Translations under genes and position numbers: made by a program | From: Daldinia sp. FL1419 | Lineage: Eukaryota; Ascomycota; Sordariomycetes; Xylariales; Hypoxylaceae | NCBI GenBank assembly: GCA_025201765.1 | Contig: MU623358.1 | Coordinates: 280,158-344,157, forward strand | Direction: 5' to 3' | Length of the DNA stretch: 64,000 nt | Part shown: piece by piece, positions 33,894 through 44,207 of the stretch | How positions within the stretch are numbered: the stretch's first letter is position 1 | How the letters are laid out: the number at the start of each line of letters is the position of its first letter | The notes under the pieces: model-generated | Told to the model about the DNA's origin: nothing | Seen by the model: the letters and a program-made list of their open reading frames with translations, nothing else | Databases searched by the model: none

Positions 33894-35546
33894 ATGGATT
33901 CATCATCAGCCCCGGCTACTTCTCAGGAGATATCCGAAACTAGCGACAATAACGGCAACTCATCGCGCGCGCGTACTCAGAGCCTGTCGCAACAATCCGA
34001 TGACTCTCAAACTGCGGCCGACTTTATTAGAGACCAGCTGCAGTTGGAAGCTGACGCCCGCGAGGCTCTTCCCTATGTAAGTTCCCGGTACTATGTTTAC
34101 GAATCACTAAACAATTTGCTAATTGGCTATCGTCTCTAGAGCATCGAGAATTGCACCAAGCCGCTTGGACCATTGCGACAGAATGTATTCGCCTGTTTAA
34201 CGTGCAATCCACCCCCCGCGAATCCATCCGACCCCCATAACCCTGCCGGCGTGTGTTACTCATGTTCTGTCCAATGTCACGGCGACCACGAATTAGTCGA
34301 GATCTTTCAAAAGCGCAATTTCACTTGCGACTGTGGTACCTCGCGATTCACACCAGATCAGAAATGTACTCTTCGAATCAATCCGGAAACCAACACGAAA
34401 GGAGGTGTCCACTCCGAGGAGCCGGATCCCAACAACAAGTACAATCACAACTTCCGTAACCGCTTTTGTTCTTGCTCTATAGATTACGATCCCGATAAAC
34501 AAGTAGGTACCATGTACCAATGCTTAGGTCTCGGTACGCAGGAAACTGGCGGCTGTGGCGAAGACTGGTATCATCCCGGTTGTCTCGTCGGACTTGGTCC
34601 AAATTGGTACGAGAAGCAGGAGAAGCAGAAAGCTCACGCCCCAAAGTCCAACACTAACAGTATTAACGGCAATAATACACTTCCCACTATTTCCGAAGAT
34701 GCGGCTCAGGAGAATGGTACGGGACAACAAACCAATGATAACCAGGAAGCACAGGAGGAGGATGACGACCCCGCTCTACCAGAGGGCTTCCCCGCCGAAG
34801 ATGCGTTCGACCATTTCATCTGCTATAAATGCGTGGGAGCTTACCCCTGGATTAAGAGATATGCTGGGGCTCCCGGATTCTTACCCGCCGTATTCTTTCA
34901 AAAAAGTAGTGATGCGTCTTCTAAGAAACGTGGACCGGAAGACGACGACGCAGAGGAGGACGGCCGGCGTAGCAAGCGAGTCAAGAGCGCATCTGAAGAG
35001 ACACAGGATACCCCACCTACAACCAAGGTAGACGAGAGTTCTCTACAAGAGAAGGGTGGGGATGAGAAGAAAGAAGAGCCATCTACTACAGAGTGCAAGC
35101 TAGCATCTCTTCCTCCTGTGCCAAGTGGCCAGTTTTCCTTATTCGCTGCTTCAGACTTCCGCGACCAGTTTTGCCGATGCGCATCCTGCTTTCCAGACCT
35201 GAAGGCTCACCCGCAACTTCTAGAAGAGGAAGAAGCCTACGAGCCGCCTCTTTCAGACGGGGCGTCTGAGCAAGGTTCGACCCACGGTAGCGGCTCCTTG
35301 TATGACCGAGGCGAGTCTGCGCTCAAGAATGTGGATCGCGTTCGTGCGATTGAAGGCGTCATGGCATACAACCACTTGAAAGAGCGCCTTAAGCCGTTTT
35401 TCCAGCAGTTTGCCGAGAGTGGGAAAGCAATCGGTGCCGAAGATATCAAGGAGTATTTTGCTAAGCTTAGAGGTGATGAGCAAGCTATCAAGGAAGCGGG
35501 CGAGGCTGCGAAAGAGGATCACAGGCAGGAGCAGAGTGGTTATTGA
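33894..35546 (+). CDS. UBR7: UBR7/Mlo2-type E3 ubiquitin ligase
   Basis: Exons 33894-34076 and 34140-35546 (63-nt intron, phase 0) give 529 aa. A UBR box begins in exon 2 (FACLTCNPP ... GVCYSCSVQCHGDHELVEIF ... FTCDCGTSRF) with the Cys/His zinc ligands of N-degron-type boxes. A PHD-like finger follows (MYQCLGLG ... GCGEDWYHPGCLVGLG). The middle is acidic and basic by turns, including a Lys/Arg patch likely to be nuclear-targeting. A late Cys pair (FCRCASCFPDL) matches the C-terminal motif of the family. Human UBR7 and fission yeast Mlo2 are the closest known types; UBR7 is reported to ubiquitinate histone H2B. The protein here lacks a RING, as the family does. Confidence 0.92.
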
Positions 35547-35958
35547 GGGAAATGGGTGAATATGAATATGAGCTAGAGGGCATGACGAAAAGGTATCTGA
35601 AGTGGGAGAAAAAAAAACCGTTTATGAATCAGGCACATGGCGTTCTTTCTGGCACGGGTTTATCAGGATTGGGGGAAGACTAATACCACAGGTCCATACT
35701 TGACCATAGCTGAATTTATATTACATGATTCTTGCAGCATCCTCATCGTCTAGGTCCAAGCTATCGTCAGCAGACATGGAATAGTTTTGTCAAGTCTAGT
35801 CTGATTTGATTGTATGTCTATACATTCTTCCATCTTCGTATTATTTTGTTCCCTGGATTGGAGCATACGAACCCAGCTTTATCGCGTACCTATGCTTTAT
35901 ATACACGCCCACATATGTAGCTAGCTACATACCGTCCACGCTTGTATAAGAGATGATA
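35547..35958. other. Tail-to-tail intergenic, UBR7-like / dehydrogenase
   Basis: 3' flanks of two convergent genes. This is the left edge of the metabolic cluster. No other feature seen. Confidence 0.5.
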
Positions 35959-37290
35959 TTACAGCCCCCAAGCTTTTGCGACGGTGGCTCTGGGAACATC
36001 AAGTGCTGCTTCGGAGGAAAAGTTCAGCGCGAACCGCGTCAAGGTGAGTGCCTGGCTTCCGAGATATACTGGTATCTTTAACCGCTGTGCTTCCTCGACA
36101 GCTTCCTGAAGCTGCAACGCGTGTTCTCTTAGCCCTTGGCTGTCTTCAACAGATACCTGCCGTCCTCGAGCGAGCTTGATGATCTCCGGTCCAACCGTCT
36201 GCAACATCGCACTCCCTCCGGCTGCGTTTACGCAAAGTTCGAGGACCTGGTCGAGATCGAGATTACATCTTCTAGCGAAGGCAATGGTTTCGGCGGCAGA
36301 TGCAAGATAGATTCCTCTTAATAACGCCTTGACTAGGGCTAACTTGGACTCGTCATTTTCGGCCAGCCCTTTTACCGGTCCAACTTTTCCTTTACCTTCG
36401 GTATATAGTCTGATTAGACTACTGTCGTCGTCCGAGCCGTATCCGCGGCCTAGGCCGGAAAAGTATACTTGCTCTGCCGTGCTCGTCATGGGTGTGGGAA
36501 ACGAGGCGCGTCTTGCTTCCGAAGTAATAATACCCGTGTCCTTTACGATAATGGTAAGGGCGCTGGCAACAGGCTTGAACTCGGGGTCGAGCATTCTCGG
36601 AAGTCTATTCTCAAACATCCACGCCCACGCGTCCGATTTGATGATCTCTTGGCTCGCGGCGTGAAGATCGAGACCGAGGTGGCTTGCAAACCCTAACCCT
36701 TCGCTCGCAGCCAGGATTTGGTTAGCCGCAAGGACCTGGTGGCACATCTTCATATTGCTTCCTGCGCCGACTCCTCCCTGGACGATGTACAGCTTTTTCG
36801 GGTCGGACATCTCCTGTAGAATAAAGCGACCCTTTTCGATCGCGTCGTCCGAGCCTCCGGCCATGATCGACAGGGTACCGTCGGCAGCCCTTGCAGCACC
36901 TCCTGAGACCGGCGCGTCGATCAAGCGGATATCGCCCCGTCCCAACTCGGCCAGTTGTTTTTCGAGACCTTGAACGTATGCGCACGGCACCGTCGAGCAG
37001 AGTAGCAAGGCGGCCCCTTGGGGTAACGATGCGAGCGCCGCATTGTCGCCTTCGATGAGGACGGCCTGAGCCTGCTGTGCCGTCGCTACCATGCATACAC
37101 AATAGTCTTTGCCTTGGACAGCTCCAGCCGGTGTGGTAGCGGTATTGCCTCCAGCCGCATGGAACCTGTCTAACGTCGGCTGCCAAACATCGAACCCGGT
37201 CACTTTATATCCCAGATTGACCAAGTTGGTGGCCATGCCGAAGCCCATTGCTCCCAGGCCAATAAAGGAGATCTCTGGTTTGCTCGCCAT
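35959..37290 (-). CDS. Beta-hydroxyacid dehydrogenase, YgbJ/L-threonate dehydrogenase-like
   Basis: Intronless, 443 aa, NAD(P)-dependent. The N-terminal Rossmann fold starts FIGLGAMGFGMA (GLGAMG at residues 11-16). The substrate loop DAPVSGGAARAADGTLS and the catalytic-Lys segment GVGAGSNMKMCHQVLAAN follow the 3-hydroxyisobutyrate-dehydrogenase pattern. At 443 aa it is about 140 longer than single-domain members. The extra C-terminal part (from about LAENDESK) looks like a second copy of the helical C-terminal domain. Bacterial YgbJ/LtnD relatives oxidise L-threonate or related C4 sugar acids at C2. It shares a 916-bp divergent promoter with the aldolase, which suggests co-regulation. Exact substrate is inference; glycerate-, tartronate- and hydroxyisobutyrate-type substrates remain possible. 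Cytosolic, no signal. Confidence 0.87.
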   Translation of the reverse strand: MASKPEISFIGLGAMGFGMATNLVNLGYKVTGFDVWQPTLDRFHAAGGNTATTPAGAVQGKDYCVCMVATAQQAQAVLIEGDNAALASLPQGAALLLCSTVPCAYVQGLEKQLAELGRGDIRLIDAPVSGGAARAADGTLSIMAGGSDDAIEKGRFILQEMSDPKKLYIVQGGVGAGSNMKMCHQVLAANQILAASEGLGFASHLGLDLHAASQEIIKSDAWAWMFENRLPRMLDPEFKPVASALTIIVKDTGIITSEARRASFPTPMTSTAEQVYFSGLGRGYGSDDDSSLIRLYTEGKGKVGPVKGLAENDESKLALVKALLRGIYLASAAETIAFARRCNLDLDQVLELCVNAAGGSAMLQTVGPEIIKLARGRQVSVEDSQGLREHALQLQEAVEEAQRLKIPVYLGSQALTLTRFALNFSSEAALDVPRATVAKAWGL

Positions 37291-38206
37291 GTTTTAACTG
37301 CTACTCCAAACAAACACAACGCTTGGAATATGATTCTATCGCCTTGGCAAGAGATGCTATGTAACTAGGTTAGGTACCTATAACTACCTATACAATAGAA
37401 ACGACCATGATGAAGGATGAGTACGTCTCCATGTCATGTCTTTCCTTTTCCCATCTTGTCCCATCTTGTCCCATTTTGTCCCATCTTCCCCCGTCTTCCC
37501 CCGTCTTCCCCCATCTTTTGCCGGGTATAAGAGGCGGGGGAGTTTGTCACTTCAGCCTTTTACTATGATTGTTTTCATCTTAGCCCCCTTTCTCCGAGAT
37601 CGCTCGGTTGATAACTGTACCGGCCGACAAAGTTCCCATCTCGCGCTGCCTTTGCTTTTTTGGGGAAAATTTTTTTTTTTGGAGGGGAGGATCCATCCTC
37701 TGGACCGCCCGCGTCCTCGGTAAAATGGCAAAGTTGTCTAGGTTAAGTTGCAGGTTTTCTTTTCTTTCTATTACTAGTGTACCACTAACCAGGAATAAAC
37801 CAAACGGTACATAAGCTACCCCACGTCCTATCTTTTTATTTTTTCCCCCCTTCCGTCTTCTCCACTAATCACCGCCTTGTTTCATTTCTTGGAGATGGGG
37901 AGATGGAGAGATGCCGTGGTTCGCGACGGTATAATTCCGTGTGCAATCAATAAGTACGGGTAGAAAGCAAGGCCCAGGGGATACCAATAACGATGACAAA
38001 ATATAAAATAAAATAAAATAAAATAAATAGTTATACTAATTAGCTTAAACTTGCCTTTCCGTTTTATCATCTGCTTCAAGTCTGTATAGTTACTACTTGA
38101 CATATAACACTTATACCCTCACCAACCATCTCGGTTTCTAATTCACCTCTTGTTCACATTCACATCCGCATTCGCATTCGCATTCGCATAAAACACAATC
38201 ATCGAA
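37291..38206. promoter_or_regulatory. Shared divergent promoter region, dehydrogenase / aldolase
   Basis: 916 bp between two divergent starts in the metabolic cluster. It contains three simple-repeat tracts: a 10-bp minisatellite at 37439-37516 (units such as TTGTCCCATC, grading into TTCCCCCGTC), an AAAAT pentanucleotide run at 37997-38027, and a GCATTC hexanucleotide run at 38168-38190, just before the aldolase ATG. No known factor site can be assigned. Confidence 0.55.
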
Positions 38207-39073
38207 ATGGCCCGTCCAGAGCTCTCCAAAAACCGCTCCTTGGCCATCCTCAATAAAGCCCGCCAGGGAGGGTACGCCGTACCAGGAATGTGCTGCTACA
38301 ACATCGAATCCATAATCGCCACGGTGCGCGCCGCCGAAGCCGCTAAATCCCCTGCTATGGTCCTTCTCTTCCCCTGGGCCATCCAGTACGCCGGCGCATC
38401 TCTCGTGCGTGCCGCCGCCGACGCCGCGCACAGCGCAAAAGTACCCATCAGCCTGCACCTAGACCACGCGCAGACGCCGGAGCTCGTGCGCCGGGCCGCG
38501 GACATCGAAGATGGGTTCGATAGCATCATGTGCGACATGAGCCACTACGAAAAAGAAGAGAACCTCGCGCTGACGAGGGAATTATCCGTGTACTGCCACG
38601 AGCGCGGCATTACCACCGAGGCCGAACCCGGCCGAATCGAGGGCGGAGAAGACGGTGTCGCAGAAACTGCGGATTTGGAAGCTATCCTGACGACTCCCGA
38701 GCAAGCAGAAGAGTTCGTCGCGACGGGGATCGAGATGCTAGCCCCGGCTTTTGGTAACGTGCACGGGGAGTACGGGCCGCGAGGTATCCAGTTAGAATAC
38801 GAGCGTCTAGAGGCCATCAACAAAGCCGTCGGCGACCGAGTGCGATTGGTTCTACACGGAGCTGATCCGTTTACCGAGGACATCTTCAAGCGATGCATCA
38901 AGGCGGGCGTGTCTAAGGTTAACATTAACAAGGGCATGAACAAGCATTACGCTGCCGTGCAAGAGGAGATGCGTGGGAAGCCCCTCACCAGCGTCATCGA
39001 GGCGGGAACCAACAGGATGCAGGCTGCTATCGAGCAATATATGCATTGGCTTGGCAGCGCCGGTAAGGCGTAA
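38207..39073 (+). CDS. Class II ketose-bisphosphate aldolase (GatY/KbaY/FBA type)
   Basis: Intronless, 288 aa, typical of the bacterial-like tagatose/fructose-bisphosphate aldolase family. Zn ligands are visible as His in ISLHLDHAQ (near residue 87), GNVHGEYG and LVLHGADP; the phosphate-binding end VSKVNINKGM is also present. The enzyme should cleave a ketose phosphate reversibly to dihydroxyacetone phosphate and an aldehyde. It differs from the glycolytic fungal class II enzyme (about 360 aa, FBA1), so it is a second, specialised aldolase. Divergent partner of the dehydrogenase; the DHA kinase lies tail to tail, 413 bp away. The aldehyde product cannot be told from sequence. Intronless genes are common in this cluster and could hint at bacterial ancestry. 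Confidence 0.9.
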   Translation: MARPELSKNRSLAILNKARQGGYAVPGMCCYNIESIIATVRAAEAAKSPAMVLLFPWAIQYAGASLVRAAADAAHSAKVPISLHLDHAQTPELVRRAADIEDGFDSIMCDMSHYEKEENLALTRELSVYCHERGITTEAEPGRIEGGEDGVAETADLEAILTTPEQAEEFVATGIEMLAPAFGNVHGEYGPRGIQLEYERLEAINKAVGDRVRLVLHGADPFTEDIFKRCIKAGVSKVNINKGMNKHYAAVQEEMRGKPLTSVIEAGTNRMQAAIEQYMHWLGSAGKA

Positions 39074-39486
39074 AGAGGCGTCCAAAAGGGGGCCCAAGGG
39101 AGAGGGAAAGAGTTTAGAATATCAGTACATACCTCTCTGCTATACAACAGACGTGCATTACATACGCATATACATACCTATACATACCTATACATACCTA
39201 CACAGAGTTCCCGGCTTTGTCCTCCCTGTCTTTTTTGCCTTATCCATTCGCAGTAGGCGAGGATGTCAAGATAAAAGTCTGACAACCACCAACAGAACTT
39301 CACAATACCTCATTAATATCACTCATCCACCATTGCTCGAATGATTGAGCAAAAAAATGTATTTCATTATTTACTCCCCGGATATACCCAAAATAAGATA
39401 GCCGCCAGTTGATGTAGGTACATGACATGCCGACGACCACATATACACCTCACATAGGTACCCATATATACCACGGCCAATTGCGC
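39074..39486. other. Tail-to-tail intergenic, aldolase / kinase
   Basis: 3' flanks only. A short TACATACC repeat runs around 39,170-39,200. No gene. Confidence 0.5.
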
Positions 39487-41247
39487 TTATATACCTGACT
39501 GCAAGCCCTTAATAGCAACCATGGCGCCCCAAGCACCGGGGTCTGGAGGCAGCTCCCTGCTACTATCCGCGCCGACATAGGTAGCCCTTCCAAGCTTCGG
39601 CTGAAGAGTCTTGGTTAGTTCGGCACCCTTAATCGCGCCCTCAACGCCGCCTGCAAGATCCGAGCGGAGGCCCTCTGCGAACGGGATTAAGGTATCCATG
39701 ACTGTCCGGTCGCCGACCTTAGCCGGTGTGTACCGCCTCAGGTTGTCCAAAGCGGCTTGAACAGCCTTGGCCCATAATTTAGGAAGTCCTTCCGTCTTAG
39801 CTAGGGCAATATTGTCCTGGAGAGCTGTCCTCAGCGAGACGAAGAAAATACCCAAGATACCTCCCAGGGTACCACCCATCTTGCCCTCGACGATCTCCTC
39901 GAGTTCCTGGAGTACTGCGATCACGGAGCCCTCCGCTGCGAGCTTCTTATCGAGCGCGGCAATTAGGCAGCTTGCGCCTGTCTTAAGTGTCTCGCCGCAG
40001 TCACCATCACCCATAATCGTATCCCACTTGGTCAAGTCAGGTTCCGCGACTATTAATTCGTTGCAGGCACTACGAAGCATCTTCTCCAGTAGAGCAGCGT
40101 CAATCTTTAGGTCCTTTCCTTCCTCGATCGCTTTATGAGGCTCAGGAGGCGGCTGTACGAACTGCTCTTTTCGGGGGCGCCGTATTGCCTGGGAACCGGT
40201 CATGGATTCCCAGTATGTGTTAGTCTTGGCGTCAAAGAAAGACTTAATTTCCTCCACTGAGTATGAGCAGTTTGCGGCGGCGGCCGTCGCGTTGACAATG
40301 GAGACTGAGAACGCCGGCGCGTTAAGAGACGTCTCGAGGAAACCATTGCTTATCCTCACTGGCACGATGTTCCAATCCGTCTCCAGTTGGTCAAGCAAAT
40401 CATCTAGCAGCGCACCCATCTCGAGATGCGACATGCCTCCGAAGTTGCTTACGAGAAGAATAGCCTCGTCCTCTGGGTTAAACTTTACGTAACCCCGCTC
40501 GGGGTCCGTCTTATCTAAACAGTACTTTAATAGTTCCTTGACGAGTCCCTCCGCCGACGGTGCAGGCGAGAGCTTCCGGTAGCCGGGTTCGTTGTGAGGT
40601 CCGGTACCGATTTCCACTTGGTCATCCCCTAACATCTTAAACTCTGCTCTCCCGGGAACATGGCAGTGGTCGAGCGTAGCGGCGATGGAAACGATCTGCT
40701 GCGAAAACGCAACACCAAGATCGTATACCTGGTCGAGGGAACCACCGGCACCGGCAGCACCACCCAAGACTTTGAGAACACCAAGTTGTCCGGCTAGACC
40801 CCGCCGACCAACCAGGCTACCCTTTCTTCCGACAGATACGTCATCTCCACAGATGATCATCCTACACTTGTGGCCTTTGGCAATGGCTTTCTCGTTTGCC
40901 AAACCAAAGTGCAGACAATCGCCAGTGTAATTAGTAATAACTAGGATGGTACCCTTTTCCGAAGGTACTCTGTCGATGGCAGAAAGAATCTGTTTTGTGC
41001 TAGGAGAAGCGAAGATGTCGCCAGCCACAGAAGCGGCGAGTAAGTTCTCTCCGACATAACCAGACCAGGCAGGCTCGTGACCAGAGCCACCACCACTGAC
41101 TATGGAGACATTGGATTTGTTGTATGCTGTGTCGAATACCACTCGGTTGGGTTCATCTAAACTGAGTGATGGGTTGTAAGAGATGAGACCTCTAATGCAC
41201 TTGGTGACAAGCCCATCCGAAGAATGGTAAAGATGACGCTTTGACAT
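39487..41247 (-). CDS. Dihydroxyacetone-kinase-family kinase (DAK/erythrulose kinase type)
   Basis: Intronless, 586 aa, the usual length of ATP-dependent single-chain DAKs. The DhaK domain (about 1-340) has VSGGGSGHEPAWSGYVG for substrate binding and the covalent-substrate His in LDHCHVPG. The DhaL domain (about 390-586) has the nucleotide and Mg site IMGDGDCGETL, GGTLGGILGIFF and DRTVMDTLIPFAEG. It phosphorylates dihydroxyacetone or a related short ketose in the cytosol. Yeast-type paralogues include Dak1 and, in Yarrowia, the L-erythrulose kinase Eyk1. Clustering with RpiB-like and TIM-like isomerases favours erythrulose over dihydroxyacetone. It shares a 1.44-kb divergent promoter region with the RpiB-like gene. 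There is no peroxisomal SKL-type end (it ends SGI). Confidence 0.95.
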   Translation of the reverse strand: MSKRHLYHSSDGLVTKCIRGLISYNPSLSLDEPNRVVFDTAYNKSNVSIVSGGGSGHEPAWSGYVGENLLAASVAGDIFASPSTKQILSAIDRVPSEKGTILVITNYTGDCLHFGLANEKAIAKGHKCRMIICGDDVSVGRKGSLVGRRGLAGQLGVLKVLGGAAGAGGSLDQVYDLGVAFSQQIVSIAATLDHCHVPGRAEFKMLGDDQVEIGTGPHNEPGYRKLSPAPSAEGLVKELLKYCLDKTDPERGYVKFNPEDEAILLVSNFGGMSHLEMGALLDDLLDQLETDWNIVPVRISNGFLETSLNAPAFSVSIVNATAAAANCSYSVEEIKSFFDAKTNTYWESMTGSQAIRRPRKEQFVQPPPEPHKAIEEGKDLKIDAALLEKMLRSACNELIVAEPDLTKWDTIMGDGDCGETLKTGASCLIAALDKKLAAEGSVIAVLQELEEIVEGKMGGTLGGILGIFFVSLRTALQDNIALAKTEGLPKLWAKAVQAALDNLRRYTPAKVGDRTVMDTLIPFAEGLRSDLAGGVEGAIKGAELTKTLQPKLGRATYVGADSSRELPPDPGAWGAMVAIKGLQSGI

Positions 41248-42691
41248 TTCTACGGTGTGAATAGATAAGATGGACGAGTAGATGTACGGATATATATATA
41301 TATATGAATATAGTAGGGAAGCTGGAAAGAAGACTGGAGTAAAGTAAGAATGCTGGATATTGTCTTTTCGCGAAAACTCGGCGAGAGAGCGACTCTTCTA
41401 TCACGATGGACAAAGGCGGCTAAGTACGCGAGCTCAGAAAAGGGGTTTCCGGATAGGAACTTGTTCTATTACGTGAAAGGTCAAGATTATGGAACGTATA
41501 GGAACGTATGGGGACGTATGGGAACCCAATGAGTAACGAGGAACGCATGAGGAGAAGCAAAGGATTGCCGTAAGAGGCAACACCACAGATCCTTTTTTTT
41601 TTTCCCCTTGAGAGACCCATAGAGCCGTCGAGCCATAATGTTAGCTCCTATGTTGGCTGACGACGATATACCGCATCGCCTATAGCCTTGGATATCCCTT
41701 TTCCGAAATACTTGGCATCATGGTTCATAATGTTCCTAATTTCGTAAATGACGGGATTCATTCGAAAATTCATCTAGGTCCCATTTAGGCGTACAGGCAA
41801 TCCAGACCCTCTCCCCACGGGGCTAACTCTGGCATGAGGAATGATAGAGGGGCCCGTCAAAGAGCCAAGGTTAGAATAGGTTAAACGACGATATTGACAA
41901 AATTCGTAGTCCGCATGATTACCGAACCGAAGGAGGGGTGACAAGAAAAAAAGGGTGTATTACGAATGACTATGCCGAGAAAGAAATGCGAAGCCGCGAA
42001 CCGTAGGGGTAAATTCAGATATTTGCCATCGGATTGCCTAAAAGGGTAATCCGGATTTCCCAAGTTGCCTACCTATACACCTTTTTTATACCACTACTAC
42101 CTAATAACATCACAGCTGCACTATATTTCGCGAACCCCACTTGGGTCAATTGGGGTCACTTGGAAGGTATTACTTTGACCGGTTTTGGGGAAGAACGTCT
42201 TGTTTGAGACAACGGTTGGGAAGTAACTACCTAGGGCACTGGAGACAAAGCAAGATAGAACGTGCTTGTTCTATGTAGCTTCCCACTCTCCGTGCTGTCT
42301 TAGCCAGGGGAGGTAGGTATATCCTAGGCGTAACTACCCAGACGTACATCATGTGTATAACACAAGGAAGCAATAGGGGTCTACATACATATACTTAATG
42401 TAGTGTTCCGAGGAATAGGAAGTAACGGTATCGAATAATCAAACGTCACACTCTCTCTTTCCTTGCATTTTAAACCCAGCCGGGTATCACAAATTATCTC
42501 AACTTGCAGGAGTGAAACCACGCCCGTTGAGCTTTCAAAGCCTCCAAGCCCCCAAAGTCTCTCAGAGTCTCCAAATCGTGACTACCACTTATACACTTTG
42601 AAAATTTGTATTCTCCATCTCCTAGGTACCTTGACGAAAGCAACCCCCCCTCTTCCACCCTTCTTTCATTGAGATAGTAGAAACTACGACG
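41248..42691. promoter_or_regulatory. Divergent promoter region, kinase / RpiB-like isomerase
   Basis: 1.44 kb with no credible coding frame. An (AT)n stretch lies at 41,290-41,305 near the kinase start. Pyrimidine-rich sequence precedes the RpiB-like ATG at 42692, as is common for fungal leaders. Confidence 0.5.
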
Positions 42692-43308
42692 ATGGCTGCC
42701 GCACCCAAATGGAAGATTGCTCTCGGAGCCGACGTGAGTTCTTCCCTTCCTAATTCCATATAACTGCTCTTTTCCTCTGTCCTACTTATACTTTTATACT
42801 CTTCCCTTGTGCTCTTCTTCACTTACATACCTCCAATGTGTAAACTCTTTCTATAACACTAACACTGCTTACGCAGGATGCCGGTGTCGGCTACAAGAGC
42901 AAGATAAAGGAAGATTTTGAAAAGGATCCTCGCGTCGAGTCTATCGTAGATGTCGGTAGTCTCTCGACAGATGACAAGACGGCATACCCTCACCGAGCAG
43001 CAACCGCAGCACAGCTAGTGGCCGATGGCAAAGTCGATAGGGCTTTGCTCATCTGTGGTACGGGTCTAGGAGTTGCTATCTCGGCGAACAAAATTAAGGG
43101 TGTTCGTGCCGTCACGGCCCACGACAGCTTCTCGGTAGAGCGAGCTGTTCTCAGCAATAATGCTCAGGTCCTTTGCATGGGTGAGAGAGTTATCGGTCTA
43201 GAGTTAGCGCGTAGGCTAGCCAAGGAGTGGCTGGGCTACGTATTTGACGAGAAGAGCGCGAGCGCCGCCAAGGTGGAGGTTATCAACGACCTCGAGAAGT
43301 CGCTATAA
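42692..43308 (+). CDS. RpiB/LacA/LacB-family sugar-phosphate isomerase
   Basis: A 42-nt first exon (14 codons) joins 42877-43308 across a 143-nt intron (GTGAGT..CACTAAC..CAG, phase 0) to give 157 aa. The join reads IALGAD|DAGVGYK and restores the family N-terminus, where the Asp binds phosphate. The active-site Cys loop is LLICGTGLGVAISANK, and the His/Arg segment is AVTAHDSFSVERAVLSNNAQ, with the dimer motif LCMGERVIG. The family interconverts aldose and ketose phosphates. Members called EryI, DerI or Eyi2 convert D-erythrulose-4-phosphate to D-erythrose-4-phosphate. Placed next to a DAK-type kinase and a TIM paralogue, that reaction is the best guess; ribose-5-phosphate or allose-6-phosphate isomerisation is the alternative. 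Cytosolic. Confidence 0.92.
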
Positions 43309-44207
43309 GTTGGGACGGATTATACGCACCCCGAACGTATGTTATGCGGGAATTTATATTACCTAGGCACCTATCTAAAGGCTACTACTATAAGGGGGGA
43401 GGGAAGGGGGCTGGATAGAATAGTCCGGGTCCAGCCTAATAAAATTTTATTTTTTGCAATATGTTACGTTATGCGCGTTAGCACTATATATCAAATGCGG
43501 ACTCGGGTAAATAACGATAGTTATTACGGGATCGTAAATTATTGGTCCGGGTACTTGGAAGCTTAGATAGATAAATATAGTAGACAAAACGCTAGGTTAA
43601 GTGGATAGACTGTATCTACCCGAACCGAAAGATAATGAAATAAAGTTTAAAGGGGGGGGACCATATCTTCGGTAACTGGAAGTCTATTCTAAGAAGTTAA
43701 GAATAAGCACGTAACTAGTAATTACTACGTGATATATCATATTTCCCAAATTCTCGATTACCTAAGCAATTTAGGTCTTTAACTGGGTTTGGACAACATA
43801 TCATTCACATCATTCTTATAAACTTAATTTAAGAATTCATAACTATGCTAACTAGTTAATAAATATATGGCTTACTTATAAAACCCCTATATACATAGGT
43901 ACGTAAAGCTACCCATATATCTCGTGGTTACTATATCTAGTACCTAATTAGGTAATTACACACCCGGATATCTAGTGGTCCCCTTCGGCCCATAATAACG
44001 GATTGCCATATTCAACACTCTAAGGCCGCCTCGCTAATCTCGAACATACGTAGAGTGATATCTCAACTGCACATTCTACCTTCTATAATTTCATATGTGA
44101 CCAACTTATAACCCTATAGACTATTCTTTCCCTCCTTCGAATTTTTAGGAGCCTTAGATCAACAAAGTTCCTATACTTACAAATCAATCATTACATCACA
44201 TACCATC
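43309..44207. other. Intergenic region within the metabolic cluster
   Basis: About 0.9 kb, moderately AT-rich, with GGTACGTA-like motifs. It contains the promoter of the TIM-like gene; a pyrimidine-rich leader precedes 44208. No gene seen. Confidence 0.5.

Noticed and set aside
41350..41532. 60-codon plus-strand frame between kinase and RpiB-like genes
   Set aside because: Lies in promoter DNA, with repeated GGAACGTATG words and no protein-like pattern.
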